64,000 nucleotides of DNA from GCA-2708415 sp964353185 (GTDB taxonomy: Bacteria; Pseudomonadota; Alphaproteobacteria; Micavibrionales; Micavibrionaceae), in contig CAYGUV010000001.1 of the NCBI GenBank assembly GCA_964353185.1, forward strand, positions 186,001 to 250,000, given 5' to 3'. The position numbers and the translations under genes are program-made. The notes under the pieces were generated by a model. The model had not been told where the DNA came from. It saw only the letters and a program-made list of their open reading frames with translations, and made no database searches. Shown one piece after another: positions 52,181 to 60,814 of the stretch (the first letter of the stretch is position 1; each line of letters starts with the position of its first letter).

Positions 52181-52732
52181 ATGAATGCTTATCTATTTTT
52201 TATATTAGGAGTTTTATGTATTTTTACCCTTGTCGGGTGTGATCACTATTCCACCCGTATGGATAGTGAACGCCTAGATAATTTTAATGTGGTGCAAGCT
52301 TCACAAATTAACCCTGTTACATTTATGGATTATTTGGCCCTGGAATATTATAATTTGGCCGATTACGAGCAGAATAAAACCTTCGATTACAAAGCCGCAA
52401 AGCATTATTTAAGCAAGGCAGAGCGTTTAATAGCGGGACAAATGGTAGCCCCTGATAAGGCAAAGTTATCTAAGATTAAATCAGAGTATAAGGCTGAATT
52501 GATGATCGCGCGTGAGAATTTAATTGCCGCTATCGGGCAATATGCCATTCCTGAAAATCGTATTGCCTTGGCATTGGCGCAAACCCGATTTGATTGCTGG
52601 GTGGATCAAGCTAAAGAATGGCCGAACGATCCTGATCGTTTAACGTGTAAGTCACAATACTATGAAAATATGCATAAATTAATGCTATCGCAAAATAGTG
52701 CTATTTTAAATTATAACTTTGATGGTGTGTAA
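52181..52732 (+). CDS. Predicted lipoprotein, 183 aa
   Basis: The first 19 residues form a lipoprotein signal with lipobox LVGC, so Cys20 would be lipidated. The mature part is helical and soluble, with MDYLALEYYNLADYEQNKTFDYKAAKHYLSKAERL and FDCWVDQAKEWPNDP, which resembles the N-terminal segment seen in some alphaproteobacterial OmpA-family lipoproteins; the OmpA domain itself is absent. A GGAG site precedes the ATG. It lies between flhA and flbD in the opposite orientation. Its link to the flagellum is positional only. Confidence 0.68.
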   Translation: MNAYLFFILGVLCIFTLVGCDHYSTRMDSERLDNFNVVQASQINPVTFMDYLALEYYNLADYEQNKTFDYKAAKHYLSKAERLIAGQMVAPDKAKLSKIKSEYKAELMIARENLIAAIGQYAIPENRIALALAQTRFDCWVDQAKEWPNDPDRLTCKSQYYENMHKLMLSQNSAILNYNFDGV

Positions 52733-52742
52733 TATAGTTGTT

Positions 52743-54128
52743 TTAAGAACCTGTTTTCGTAATATCCATGCCATCATCGCTATATTGATTAAGCTTATTG
52801 CGCAAGGTACGAATGGAAATGCCGAGGATTTTGGCCGCATGCGTTCTGTTGCCTAAGGTATGCTCAAGCGTGTTTAAAATCATGTCACGCTCAACTTCTG
52901 AAATTGTTTTACCAATCAAGTTTTCAACGCCGCTTTGGTTTTCAACACTCAAAGGGGGCTTATCAGATCCTGTTTCAAGTGATGGAGCATTTACAGGGGA
53001 GGCCGCAATATTAGAACCGCTGCTAAAATCACTTTCTTGTAAGTGTATAGCGTCGGCCTCAATTTCGTCTTCTAATGACATGAGAATGGCACGGTGCATT
53101 GTGTTTTCAAGTTCACGAATATTACCGCGCCAACGATAATTTTGAAGTTTTTGGATACCTTCTTTTGAAATATCTTTCTTAGGAACGCCATTATCAGCAG
53201 CGAATTTGTCGCTAAAGAATTTGGCAAGCGCCAATATATCCGCAGGACGTTCACGCAGGGCGGGTAATTTTATATTTACAACATTAAGGCGAAAATAAAG
53301 GTCTTCACGAAATTCCCCTTTTTGGACAGATTTTTCCAAGTCACGGTTTGATGTTGCAATAATTCTGCTATTTACTTTTACTGCTTCGTTACTACCGATG
53401 CGGGTGATTTCTTTTTCTTGAATGGCGCGTAAGAGTTTTGCCTGTAGTAAGGGGTGCATTTCAGATACTTCATCAAGCAGGATTGTCCCGCCATTGGCTT
53501 CTTCAAACTTGCCGATGCGGCGGCCTGTTGCGCCTGTAAAGGCGCCTTTTTCATGGCCAAACAGCTCTGATTCCAAAAGGTTTTCAGGAATGGCAGCGCA
53601 GTTAACGGCAATGAATGGTCCGTCTTTTCGTTTAGATTTCCGGTGAATGAAGCTGGACATGACTTCCTTACCTGTTCCAGATTCCCCTGTAATCATAATG
53701 GTCGCTTCTGATGGGGCAATTTTCTCGGCCAAGGCCAAAACATTTTTCATCGCCGGATCATCGGCAATCATTGTGTTATTTTCTTCGGTGATGGCTTCTA
53801 ATACCGCCGCAATTAGGTCGGCATCAGGCGGGAGGGGGATGTATTCTTTTGCGCCTTGCTCAATCGCCTTTACGGCGGCGCGGCTGTCGGTTGCAATACC
53901 GCAGGCAACAACGGGAATGACAATACGTTCTGCTTCAAGGTTTCGAATGAATTCACCAATTTTTTGTTTGATATCACACATAACAACATCGGCGCCTTTG
54001 CCAGTGCGCAACGCGCCAAGCGCTTCAATCGTGTCTTCACAATGGATGACTTTTGCGCCGCGTTGCAGGGCAATTTTACCAGCAGTTCCGATATGTCCCT
54101 CTAATTGTCCAACAAGCATTAAACGCAT
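52743..54128 (-). CDS. flbD: Flagellar sigma-54-dependent activator FlbD
   Basis: 461 residues. A receiver-like N-terminus with Asp52 but an unusual active-site environment (typical for FlbD), then an AAA+ domain with GESGTGKE (148-155) and the sigma-54 contact loop GAFTGA (195-200), and a C-terminal Fis-type HTH (ISEVERDMILNTLEHTLGNRTHAAKILGISIRTLRNKL). FlbD activates late flagellar class genes in Caulobacter and relatives, downstream of CtrA. It follows motA by 54 bases. Confidence 0.93.
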   Translation of the reverse strand: MRLMLVGQLEGHIGTAGKIALQRGAKVIHCEDTIEALGALRTGKGADVVMCDIKQKIGEFIRNLEAERIVIPVVACGIATDSRAAVKAIEQGAKEYIPLPPDADLIAAVLEAITEENNTMIADDPAMKNVLALAEKIAPSEATIMITGESGTGKEVMSSFIHRKSKRKDGPFIAVNCAAIPENLLESELFGHEKGAFTGATGRRIGKFEEANGGTILLDEVSEMHPLLQAKLLRAIQEKEITRIGSNEAVKVNSRIIATSNRDLEKSVQKGEFREDLYFRLNVVNIKLPALRERPADILALAKFFSDKFAADNGVPKKDISKEGIQKLQNYRWRGNIRELENTMHRAILMSLEDEIEADAIHLQESDFSSGSNIAASPVNAPSLETGSDKPPLSVENQSGVENLIGKTISEVERDMILNTLEHTLGNRTHAAKILGISIRTLRNKLNQYSDDGMDITKTGS

Positions 54129-54182
54129 TTTTTATTACTCTCTTCTTCTTTTGTGTAAGGCGCGGGGCGCTTTAATTATTTT

Positions 54183-55007
54183 CTAATCAAAATATTTTAT
54201 TTGTTCATTGGGCGGTAATTCACTATTCAGTAAAATTTCTAAACGGCGCGGATTATCTTGGCGAGAGATAGAGCTCATTGCGACCATTGTGATACTGCGG
54301 ATCATCGCTTCTTCGTTTGAATTACGTTCCAATTTTGCGGCCATTGGGGATAGGACTGCAGTACCCAATATTGCGCCATAAAAAGTGGTTAGCAAGGCAA
54401 CCGCCATCGCAGGGCCAATTGTTTCTGGGTCTTGCAGGTTTGCCAGCATTTGTACCAAGCCAATTAATGTTCCAATTAAACCCATGGCAGGGGCAATTTC
54501 TGCGCCGCGTCTTAAAATGTTGGCGCTGCGGCGGTGGCGTTCAATGAGCGCGTCTAATTCTTGTGCTAATATTCCTTCAACTTCTTCGGGTTTATAACCG
54601 TCCGTTACAATTTGGATGGATTTATATAAGTGAGGGTCCTTGCGCAGTTCTGACTCTATTGTGCCTAAGGTTAGTAATCCTTTATTTTTTGCCAAAACTG
54701 CAATGTCCATAAGTTGATTAGCATAAGTATTTGCCTTTAATCGTGTCCGGAAAAGGGAATTACCAATGACTTTTCCTGCATTTAAAAGCTCTTCCCAAGA
54801 AAACGAAATTGCCGTGACGGTCATGGTGCCCAGAACAACAATTAAGAAAGAAGGTATATTAAAAAAGTTTGCATCACTACGCCCAATTGCTATTGCTCCA
54901 GAGATAAGAACGAATGTTAAAATGATGCCAAAGACCGTTGTAAAATCTAAAGAAACTTTAGATTTAGTAATACGAATATCTTTTGCCGATGTAATGGGAG
55001 TCGCCAT
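54183..55007 (-). CDS. motA: Flagellar motor stator protein MotA
   Basis: 274 residues with four membrane spans, the first pair near 25-75 and the second near 170-235, and a large cytoplasmic loop with ELDALIERHRRSANILRRG. GAEIAPAMGLIGTLIGLVQML marks the third span. It is the MotA/PomA subunit that drives rotation with MotB; no motB is visible nearby. It follows fliN by 11 bases and precedes flbD. Confidence 0.92.
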   Translation of the reverse strand: MATPITSAKDIRITKSKVSLDFTTVFGIILTFVLISGAIAIGRSDANFFNIPSFLIVVLGTMTVTAISFSWEELLNAGKVIGNSLFRTRLKANTYANQLMDIAVLAKNKGLLTLGTIESELRKDPHLYKSIQIVTDGYKPEEVEGILAQELDALIERHRRSANILRRGAEIAPAMGLIGTLIGLVQMLANLQDPETIGPAMAVALLTTFYGAILGTAVLSPMAAKLERNSNEEAMIRSITMVAMSSISRQDNPRRLEILLNSELPPNEQIKYFD

Positions 55008-55018
55008 TTTTATTTAAT

Positions 55019-55429
55019 TTAACTTCTATCGGATTTAACAATTTCTGTCATTGTTACGCCAAGTTTATCTTCAACAACGACCACTTCGCCGCGTGCAACC
55101 AAACGGTTATTCACGTAAATATCGATGGCTTCGCCAACTTTTCTATCAAGTTCAACAACCGCGCCACGACCCAGTTTCAAAAGCTGACTGACTTGCATTG
55201 AAGAACGTCCTAAAACGGCAGAGATCTGAACAGGGATATCATAGATAGCGGTCACATCATTGGCCATGGCTTCGCCAATTTCCCAATCTTGCTCATCCAT
55301 TTTATTGGATTGGCCTTTATCTTTGATCTCGTCAAAAGATAAACTTTTGGCGGTTTCATCTTCTTTTTGCATTTTTCTCTTTAGAGCTTCTTTATCAAGA
55401 TCTTCGTTTGGCTGGTCTTTATCGCTCAT
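55019..55429 (-). CDS. fliN: Flagellar motor switch protein FliN
   Basis: 136 residues. The C-terminal SpoA domain (60-135) contains VQISAVLGRSSMQVSQLLKLGRGAVVELDRKVGEAIDIYVNNRLVARGEVVVVEDKLGV in pieces, the C-ring fold. The N-terminal 60 residues are charged and not conserved. It joins FliG and FliM in the cytoplasmic ring and binds FliH. It follows fliH by three bases. Confidence 0.93.
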   Translation of the reverse strand: MSDKDQPNEDLDKEALKRKMQKEDETAKSLSFDEIKDKGQSNKMDEQDWEIGEAMANDVTAIYDIPVQISAVLGRSSMQVSQLLKLGRGAVVELDRKVGEAIDIYVNNRLVARGEVVVVEDKLGVTMTEIVKSDRS

Positions 55430-55432
55430 GTT

Positions 55433-56263
55433 TTAATCTCCACTCTCAATGGTTTCGCTGCCTTTAGGGGGCGAATTTTGTGTATCTGATTCCTTTATAG
55501 CATTATTTTGCTTTGGCGTAACGTCTTTGACGGCATTATCTGCATTATACTCATGGTTTTTTTGCAAGATTTTGGTGCTATCATCCTCGTCTGGCTCTAT
55601 TTGTGGGGCTGATTGCTTATCATCTAGCAATGCTTGTATTGCGGTTTTTAATTCTTGAACCATTTTTGATGGTTGTTTAATCATGCCGCCATCTTTCCAT
55701 GAAAGGGCGCAACCGCCCAATTCAATATCGCTATTGGCAACAACTTTGCAACGCGGGGCGTGATCATTTTGTTGCCAAAGGTCGGTAATAAATTGATCAA
55801 TATCATTTGCAAAATCAGGGTGAACTTCAACGCGAATTTCTGATTGAGCCGCTTGTGAATTCATGACCTCTTTTAAAAGGTCTTTAAGGCTGTCATGTCC
55901 AAAACGTTTGTTTAAAGAAGGGGCCAATTGCTCAATAATCTCAAGGGCGAGGCGCAATGACTCTTCCTCATATTGTTTTTCCCGATAAAGTTCGGCCGCA
56001 AAGATATTCTCTAGTTTTTCTGAAATGTTTTTTAGGTTGTCGTTTAAAGACTGTTCACGTTTTTGACGTTCTTCATTAATGCCTTCTAATCTACCTTGGG
56101 AATGGGCGATGGCTTTTGCTGCTTCTAATTCATCTTCGGAAAAGGTGGGGGCAGGTGGCTCAACATAGATTTCTTCTGCAGTGTCTTCTTCAACAACTTC
56201 CTCAACATCAAATTTGTTCAGGTCGAATAAAAATTTACTACTTGGGCTATTGTTATTATTCAA
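55433..56263 (-). CDS. fliH: Flagellar assembly protein FliH
   Basis: 276 residues. Acidic N-terminus (VEEVVEEDTAEEIYVEPPAPTF), central long helix (about 40-110) and a C-terminal globular FliH domain with QIIAEVHPDF-like VEVHPDFANDIDQFITDLW and CKVVANSDIELGGCALSWKDG. It binds FliI and docks it at the C-ring. The last 55 residues are polar and variable. Assignment is from position between fliG and fliN and the family profile. Confidence 0.85.
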   Translation of the reverse strand: MNNNNSPSSKFLFDLNKFDVEEVVEEDTAEEIYVEPPAPTFSEDELEAAKAIAHSQGRLEGINEERQKREQSLNDNLKNISEKLENIFAAELYREKQYEEESLRLALEIIEQLAPSLNKRFGHDSLKDLLKEVMNSQAAQSEIRVEVHPDFANDIDQFITDLWQQNDHAPRCKVVANSDIELGGCALSWKDGGMIKQPSKMVQELKTAIQALLDDKQSAPQIEPDEDDSTKILQKNHEYNADNAVKDVTPKQNNAIKESDTQNSPPKGSETIESGD

Positions 56264-56301
56264 TTGAGTTTTTTATTTTCTAAATTGGTTGTTTAATGAG
56301 A

Positions 56302-57321
56302 TTAATAAATAAGTTCATCTTCCTCTAGGCCAGAGGCGATTGTGATCTCTCCACGTGCTTCGAGGTCTTTGGCAATGCCAACAATATATTGTTGAGAATC
56401 TTCAACATCTTTCAAACGCACAGGGCCCATGGCCGCCATGTCTTCTTTCATAATCTTTGCCGCACGTTCTGACATGTTAGAGAAGAAAAGATCACGTAGA
56501 GATTCTGTTGCCCCCTTCAGAGCGGTTGGCAGTTTCTCTTTATCACAGGCACGGATAAGTGTTTGAATGGATGAGGGGTCAAGGTTCTGCAGATCTTCAA
56601 ATGTAAACATTAGAGAGCGAATTTTTTCCGCGCTTTCGGGGACTGTTTTTTCTAACATCTCCATAAAACTTTGCTCTGCGGTTCTGTCAAAATTATTAAA
56701 GATATTGGCCATGACTTCGTGACTGTCTTGGCGTGCGGTTCGGGCAAGGTTGGACATGAACTCTGTTCTTAATGTGCGTTCAACATCATCCAAAACTTCC
56801 CTTTGAACAGCTTCCATGCGAAGCATGCGATGAATAACTTCAAGCGCAAAATTATCAGGTAACATCGCCAGAACACGGGCGGCATGATCTGTCGAAATTT
56901 TTGACATCACAACGGCGACTGTTTGCGGATATTCTTTTTGTAAAAAATTAGCCAGAATTTCTTCATTCACATTGGTTAATTTCTCCCACATGGTACGACC
57001 CGCAGGGCCACGGATTTCTTCCATGATGGTTTCAATTTTTTCGGCACTCATGCCTGCTTTGGCTAAAAGGCGTTCTGTACTTTCTTGGGAGCCGATAAGC
57101 GCGTTTGCGCCGCTCATTTGTTCGGCGAATTCGATGAAAAGACGCTCAATAACATTGGCATCAACTTTACCTAGATTGGACATGGTTTGGGAGATTTCTA
57201 AGATCTCTTCATCATCCATATGTTCAAAAATACGCGCCGTATATTCTTCCCCCAAAGCAAGCATAAATATGGCCGCCTTTTCGGGGCCAGTTAATGTTCT
57301 ATAATCTTCTCTTACGCGCAT
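56302..57321 (-). CDS. fliG: Flagellar motor switch protein FliG
   Basis: 339 residues. N-terminal YRTLTGPEKAAIFMLALGEEYTARIFEHMDDEEIL, the middle VVMSKISTDHAARVLAMLP-type repeat, and the C-terminal torque domain with LMFTFEDLQNLDPSSIQTLIRACDKEKLPTALKGA and MSERAAKIMKEDMAAMGPVRLKDVEDSQQYIV are all family marks. FliG converts stator force to rotation. It lies 43 bases after fliF and 38 before fliH. Confidence 0.96.
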   Translation of the reverse strand: MRVREDYRTLTGPEKAAIFMLALGEEYTARIFEHMDDEEILEISQTMSNLGKVDANVIERLFIEFAEQMSGANALIGSQESTERLLAKAGMSAEKIETIMEEIRGPAGRTMWEKLTNVNEEILANFLQKEYPQTVAVVMSKISTDHAARVLAMLPDNFALEVIHRMLRMEAVQREVLDDVERTLRTEFMSNLARTARQDSHEVMANIFNNFDRTAEQSFMEMLEKTVPESAEKIRSLMFTFEDLQNLDPSSIQTLIRACDKEKLPTALKGATESLRDLFFSNMSERAAKIMKEDMAAMGPVRLKDVEDSQQYIVGIAKDLEARGEITIASGLEEDELIY

Positions 57322-57364
57322 AATTTAAAATACCTGTTTCAAGGCCCTAATTCAATTTCTATCG

Positions 57365-59020
57365 TTAATCTTCCGCCATCCAGCTTCGGATAACAGACAC
57401 CGTTTCGGCAGGATAGTTTTCAACAATATCTTCAATCTTCTTTACAGAGGATGCTTTCACTTTTCCTTGAACGGATTCAACGTCAATCATACCTTCGTTA
57501 TTATTCTCAAGCATTGCGATCTCCTCTTCTGTCATATTTGATGTATCAACAGGGGCGGCAAGCGCAGGCTTTAATTCTCCAGTTAACAGATCAAGCTCAG
57601 GCCTTCCATCGGCATCTTCATCATCTTTGCCATCAACAGATAAGACACGGCCAACCATTGGTTGAACCACCAAGAGCAAGACAAGAATAATCATAATGGC
57701 AAAGGTGAAAATTTCTGCAATATCGAGAAGTTTGTTTTTGTCAAAACCAAACAAGGTGTTGTCGTAAGGTGTGTCAGACACTTCGATATCGGCGAATTGC
57801 ATATTAACCACTTCGATTGTATCTCCGCGGTCTATCTCATATCCAACCGCAGATTGGACGAGGGCGGCAATTTTATCAAGTTCCGCATCGGTTCTTGGCA
57901 CATATGTTTCAACACCTTCTGCATTTGTTTCATATGTTCCATCCACCAAAACCGCAACAGATAGGCGGCGAACTTCACCTGTTTCACGAACAACACTTCT
58001 GATTGTTTTGCTAATTTCGAAGTTAGTTGTTTCTTCCAATCGGTTTGATTCAAGGCTTGGCGCATCATCAAAAAATAAATCATTACCAACAGCAGGCAGG
58101 TTATTTTCAACAGATACATTTTGTTCGTTCGCGTCACGCTCTGTATTGTTTTCTTCGATTGTTTGCGTGGATCGTGCAATCTGACTCTCGGGATCATAAA
58201 GCTCTTCATTCGTGCTGATGCGATCATAGTTTAAATCGGCGCTGATTGTTGCGCGCACATTTCCGTAGCCGACAATGCGGCCCACTAAATCTTCAACTGC
58301 GCGTTGAAGGCGTTGTTCGTATTTTATACGCTGCTCTTCCGCTTTTAATGTTGCGGTATTACCAGTTTCTTCATTGCCGCGCGCCAGCAGGTTACCAGCT
58401 TGGTCGATCAATGAAACTTTTTCTGGCTTTAAATCAGGAACGGCAGAAGCAACCAAGGATTGCACCGCCATAATCTGATCGTTACTTAAACTTGCGCCAG
58501 GGCGCAACCCTAGGGCTACACTGGCACTGGCGGTTCTGCTTTCGCGGCTAAATAATTCACGCTCAGGTAATACAAGGTGTACGCGGGCGCTACGAACAGG
58601 ATCAAGTGAGCTAATGGTTCTGGATAGCTCACCTTCTAAGGCACGAACTTTGTTTAAATTTACGATTTCGTTGGTTGTTCCAAAGCCAGAGGATTCGTCA
58701 AAGATTTCATATCCTAACGATCCACCATTGGGTAAACCCGCTTCGGCCAAAAGCATACGGGCACGCCCAACTTCTGTATCAGGGACGGTCACGCGTGATC
58801 CATCTTCAGATATTTGATATTTGATTTCAGATTCCTCTAATCGAGCGGCAATAGCGCTGGAATCCGTAGAGGAGAGGTCATTGTAAAGTAGGCTGTAATC
58901 AGGCGTCGAGACGCGCATCGAAATAAAAATAAAGAAAATAAGCAAGGCAAATAAGATGCCGCCCATAATTCCAAGACGTGTAGGACCTAATTGTTTGAGC
59001 GTTTCCAAAAAACTATTCAT
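57365..59020 (-). CDS. fliF: Flagellar MS-ring protein FliF
   Basis: 551 residues from the ATG at 59020, chosen because homology starts at MNSFLETLKQLGPTRL; the frame extends further upstream but adds a hydrophobic stretch unlike FliF. Two membrane spans (about 20-40 and 440-460) flank the periplasmic ring-building domains, with NEIVNLNKVRALEGELSRTISSLDPVRSARVHLVLPER typical. The C-terminal tail contains the FliG-binding peptide (AAEDEEIA/VIRSWMAED). It forms the MS-ring on which the motor is built. First gene of the fliF-fliG-fliH-fliN-motA-flbD operon. Confidence 0.93.
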   Translation of the reverse strand: MNSFLETLKQLGPTRLGIMGGILFALLIFFIFISMRVSTPDYSLLYNDLSSTDSSAIAARLEESEIKYQISEDGSRVTVPDTEVGRARMLLAEAGLPNGGSLGYEIFDESSGFGTTNEIVNLNKVRALEGELSRTISSLDPVRSARVHLVLPERELFSRESRTASASVALGLRPGASLSNDQIMAVQSLVASAVPDLKPEKVSLIDQAGNLLARGNEETGNTATLKAEEQRIKYEQRLQRAVEDLVGRIVGYGNVRATISADLNYDRISTNEELYDPESQIARSTQTIEENNTERDANEQNVSVENNLPAVGNDLFFDDAPSLESNRLEETTNFEISKTIRSVVRETGEVRRLSVAVLVDGTYETNAEGVETYVPRTDAELDKIAALVQSAVGYEIDRGDTIEVVNMQFADIEVSDTPYDNTLFGFDKNKLLDIAEIFTFAIMIILVLLLVVQPMVGRVLSVDGKDDEDADGRPELDLLTGELKPALAAPVDTSNMTEEEIAMLENNNEGMIDVESVQGKVKASSVKKIEDIVENYPAETVSVIRSWMAED

Positions 59021-59194
59021 CTGACGCAATAACCTTTTTATTAGTATAGAAAAATGTATTTGCAAAAATGGAATTATTAGCAAAACATATGGGAAAGATT
59101 TGTTATTAATACAAATCACTAACCTTATTATACCTTTTTTTACACAGAATTCCTATATTCTTAATAAATTAAATTTCCCAAATAATATTATTTG

Positions 59195-59209
59195 TTAACA
59201 GAGGGTTAA
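59195..59209. promoter_or_regulatory. CtrA box upstream of fliF and the FlaG-like gene
   Basis: TTAACAGAGGGTTAA, an exact TTAA-N7-TTAA match to the CtrA consensus. It lies 175 bases upstream of the fliF start and 118 bases upstream of the divergent FlaG-like gene. The surrounding 59021-59326 interval has no gene and otherwise only AT-rich sequence and the promoter at 59245. Confidence 0.65.
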
Positions 59210-59244
59210 TGAATAAAATTCAATGTATCTATTGATATCTTTAC

Positions 59245-59274
59245 TTGACATACATCTGCTTGTTCTGATATTAT
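59245..59274 (+). promoter_or_regulatory. Sigma-70-type promoter of the FlaG-like gene
   Basis: TTGACA (59245-59250) and TATTAT (59269-59274) with an 18-bp spacer, upstream of the FlaG-like start at 59327. The transcript would begin with a hairpin (TAACATG at 59285-59291 and CATGTTA at 59304-59310) in its leader. Confidence 0.65.
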
Positions 59275-59326
59275 GATGGTAGGGTAACATGTTTGTAATA
59301 GGTCATGTTAATCAGGGAATAAAATT

Positions 59327-59743
59327 ATGATTGAAGCAGTAAATTCAGTATTATCGAATGCACCTGCCTCTCGACAAATCGTTGAGCAGCAGAGTACCGT
59401 TCGCTCAAATGCGGCTAATCCTGATAAAATACAGGAGGCGGCGGTTAAAACTCCTTATGTTAGTCCTTATATTTCATTAGATAGAAGTTCTAACCGCGCA
59501 GTTCTTCAAATTAGAGATTCTGATACAGGGGATGTTTTAAGTCAATATCCTACAAAAACTCAGATTAGAGCGTATCAAAATGCGCAAGAGATTTCACAAC
59601 GACAAGAGCGTGCAGAATCTGTTGGTCCATCAGAGAGCCAAGGGGCAGAGTTAACATCACAGGCAACTCGTACACCAGAAGCGCAACAGGCAGTTGAAGT
59701 ATCACAAACACCTCAACCAACATCTATTGAGACAGAGGCGTAA
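59327..59743 (+). CDS. FlaG-like protein
   Basis: 138 residues. The core VSPYISLDRSSNRAVLQIRDSDTGDVLSQYP (about 45-75) matches the FlaG pattern in which a strand pair ends in DTGEVIRQIP. Flanking parts are Gln/Glu/Ala-rich and likely disordered. FlaG proteins affect flagellin export or filament length in some bacteria. It has its own sigma-70-type promoter and a terminator. Position between fliF and flaF supports a flagellar role. Confidence 0.7.
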   Translation: MIEAVNSVLSNAPASRQIVEQQSTVRSNAANPDKIQEAAVKTPYVSPYISLDRSSNRAVLQIRDSDTGDVLSQYPTKTQIRAYQNAQEISQRQERAESVGPSESQGAELTSQATRTPEAQQAVEVSQTPQPTSIETEA

Positions 59744-59766
59744 AGCATTTTGAAATATTTGAAATG

Positions 59767-59792
59767 AAGGCGTTATTTTAACGCCTTTTTTT
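59767..59792 (+). terminator. Terminator after the FlaG-like gene
   Basis: AAGGCGTTA (59767-59775) and TAACGCCTT (59779-59787) with a 3-base loop and a run of seven T. It ends at the stop of the convergent flaF. Confidence 0.88.
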
Positions 59793-60276
59793 ATGCCGAT
59801 TGATTCGTTGAATCATCTGGAGTGTTGGTATTCTTTGTTTTTTCCTGATCGCTCGATTTTTGTGCTTTTTCTGCTTGTTCGCGTGCCATTAAACCGGCGG
59901 CGATATCACGATTAATACTAATGAGGATATTAAGCTTTTCCTTTTCAGGTTGGCTCATAATTTCAATCTCTCGTTTAAATATAAAATTGGCGAGATTGAT
60001 TATGTTCGATCGCAAATCATTGGGACGATCATCTTCAGGGTTCTCTAACGCTGTATCATAAAACATCATCCATATTTGACGGTTATATTTAAGGGTTTCC
60101 TCCAAAATATCGGAGGTTACATTATCCCAATCATTTTGAATATCATGCAAAAATTTTGCTGATTTTAACAAAATATGCGCCTCAAGTTCGCGTTGATCTG
60201 GCGTGTTTTTTTGTACGTTGGTTCCGTATACCCCCGCAGCGGCGGCGTATGGATTATTGTTATCCGCTGGTGACAT
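59791..60276 (-). CDS. flaF: Flagellar biosynthesis regulator FlaF
   Basis: 161 residues. The body (25-120) shows QRELEAHILLKSAKFLHDIQNDWDNVTSDILEETLKYNRQIWMMFYDTALE, a FlaF family signature; the C-terminal 35 residues are polar and repetitive. FlaF promotes flagellin synthesis and secretion, opposite to FlbT. Its start overlaps the end of flbT by 17 bases, so the two are co-translated. Confidence 0.9.
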   Translation of the reverse strand: MSPADNNNPYAAAAGVYGTNVQKNTPDQRELEAHILLKSAKFLHDIQNDWDNVTSDILEETLKYNRQIWMMFYDTALENPEDDRPNDLRSNIINLANFIFKREIEIMSQPEKEKLNILISINRDIAAGLMAREQAEKAQKSSDQEKTKNTNTPDDSTNQSA

Positions 60277-60652
60277 TATCGATCAAATCCTTTTCTAATT
60301 GAATAAGCTCTTTACCGGCTTTCATTGCTTTGTAATATGATCCTTCGATAATCTTTTCATTTATATCGAGGAAGAAAAAAGAAAGTTTTGGTGCGGCATG
60401 TTGGATATCTTTAATCGTGTTGAAATATTTTTCATGATACATAGATGGGTTTCGCGCCATATACATACATTGAATGAGGAAGTATGCTTTTTTACATGGT
60501 GTGTTAGCATCCTCTTCCTTCATAACATCTTTTTCACGAAGGATAGGGGTGTCACCGTCAATGTGCAGACGCGTGCGCTGCGAGTCATTGGTAATGACGG
60601 CAGAGCCGATTAATATTTTTTCACCTGGTTTGAGATCAATTACGAGAGCCAT
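60260..60652 (-). CDS. flbT: Flagellin mRNA regulator FlbT
   Basis: 130 residues. The typical start MALVIDLKPGEKILIGSAVITND and the middle TPCKKAYFLIQCMYMARNP and RNPSMYHEKYF identify FlbT, which destabilises flagellin mRNA when the hook is unfinished. It is followed by flaF in an overlapping pair and stands upstream of the RTX gene terminator. Confidence 0.92.
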   Translation of the reverse strand: MALVIDLKPGEKILIGSAVITNDSQRTRLHIDGDTPILREKDVMKEEDANTPCKKAYFLIQCMYMARNPSMYHEKYFNTIKDIQHAAPKLSFFFLDINEKIIEGSYYKAMKAGKELIQLEKDLIDNVTSG

Positions 60653-60761
60653 GGATTTCTTCCTTTGCTAAAATGATAAGAGTGATTTCTTCACATATAA
60701 TATAATTATAATACAAGATTCTTTATAAGAAGTTAATCTTTTTGTTTCAAAGCGTAGCCGT

Positions 60762-60788
60762 AAAAAAGCCAGCGATTTAGTCGCTGGC
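60762..60788 (-). terminator. Terminator of the RTX gene
   Basis: Perfect stem GCCAGCGA (60768-60775) and TCGCTGGC (60781-60788) with a 5-base loop, followed by an A-run (T-run on the minus strand) at 60762-60767. It separates the RTX transcript from flbT. Confidence 0.9.
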
Positions 60789-60814
60789 TTATATCTTAGG
60801 GGAGGGAGCTGTGC

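Noticed and set aside
59021..59119. Extended FliF start at 59119
   Set aside because: It adds 33 residues with a hydrophobic stretch absent from FliF. Homology begins at the ATG 59020.
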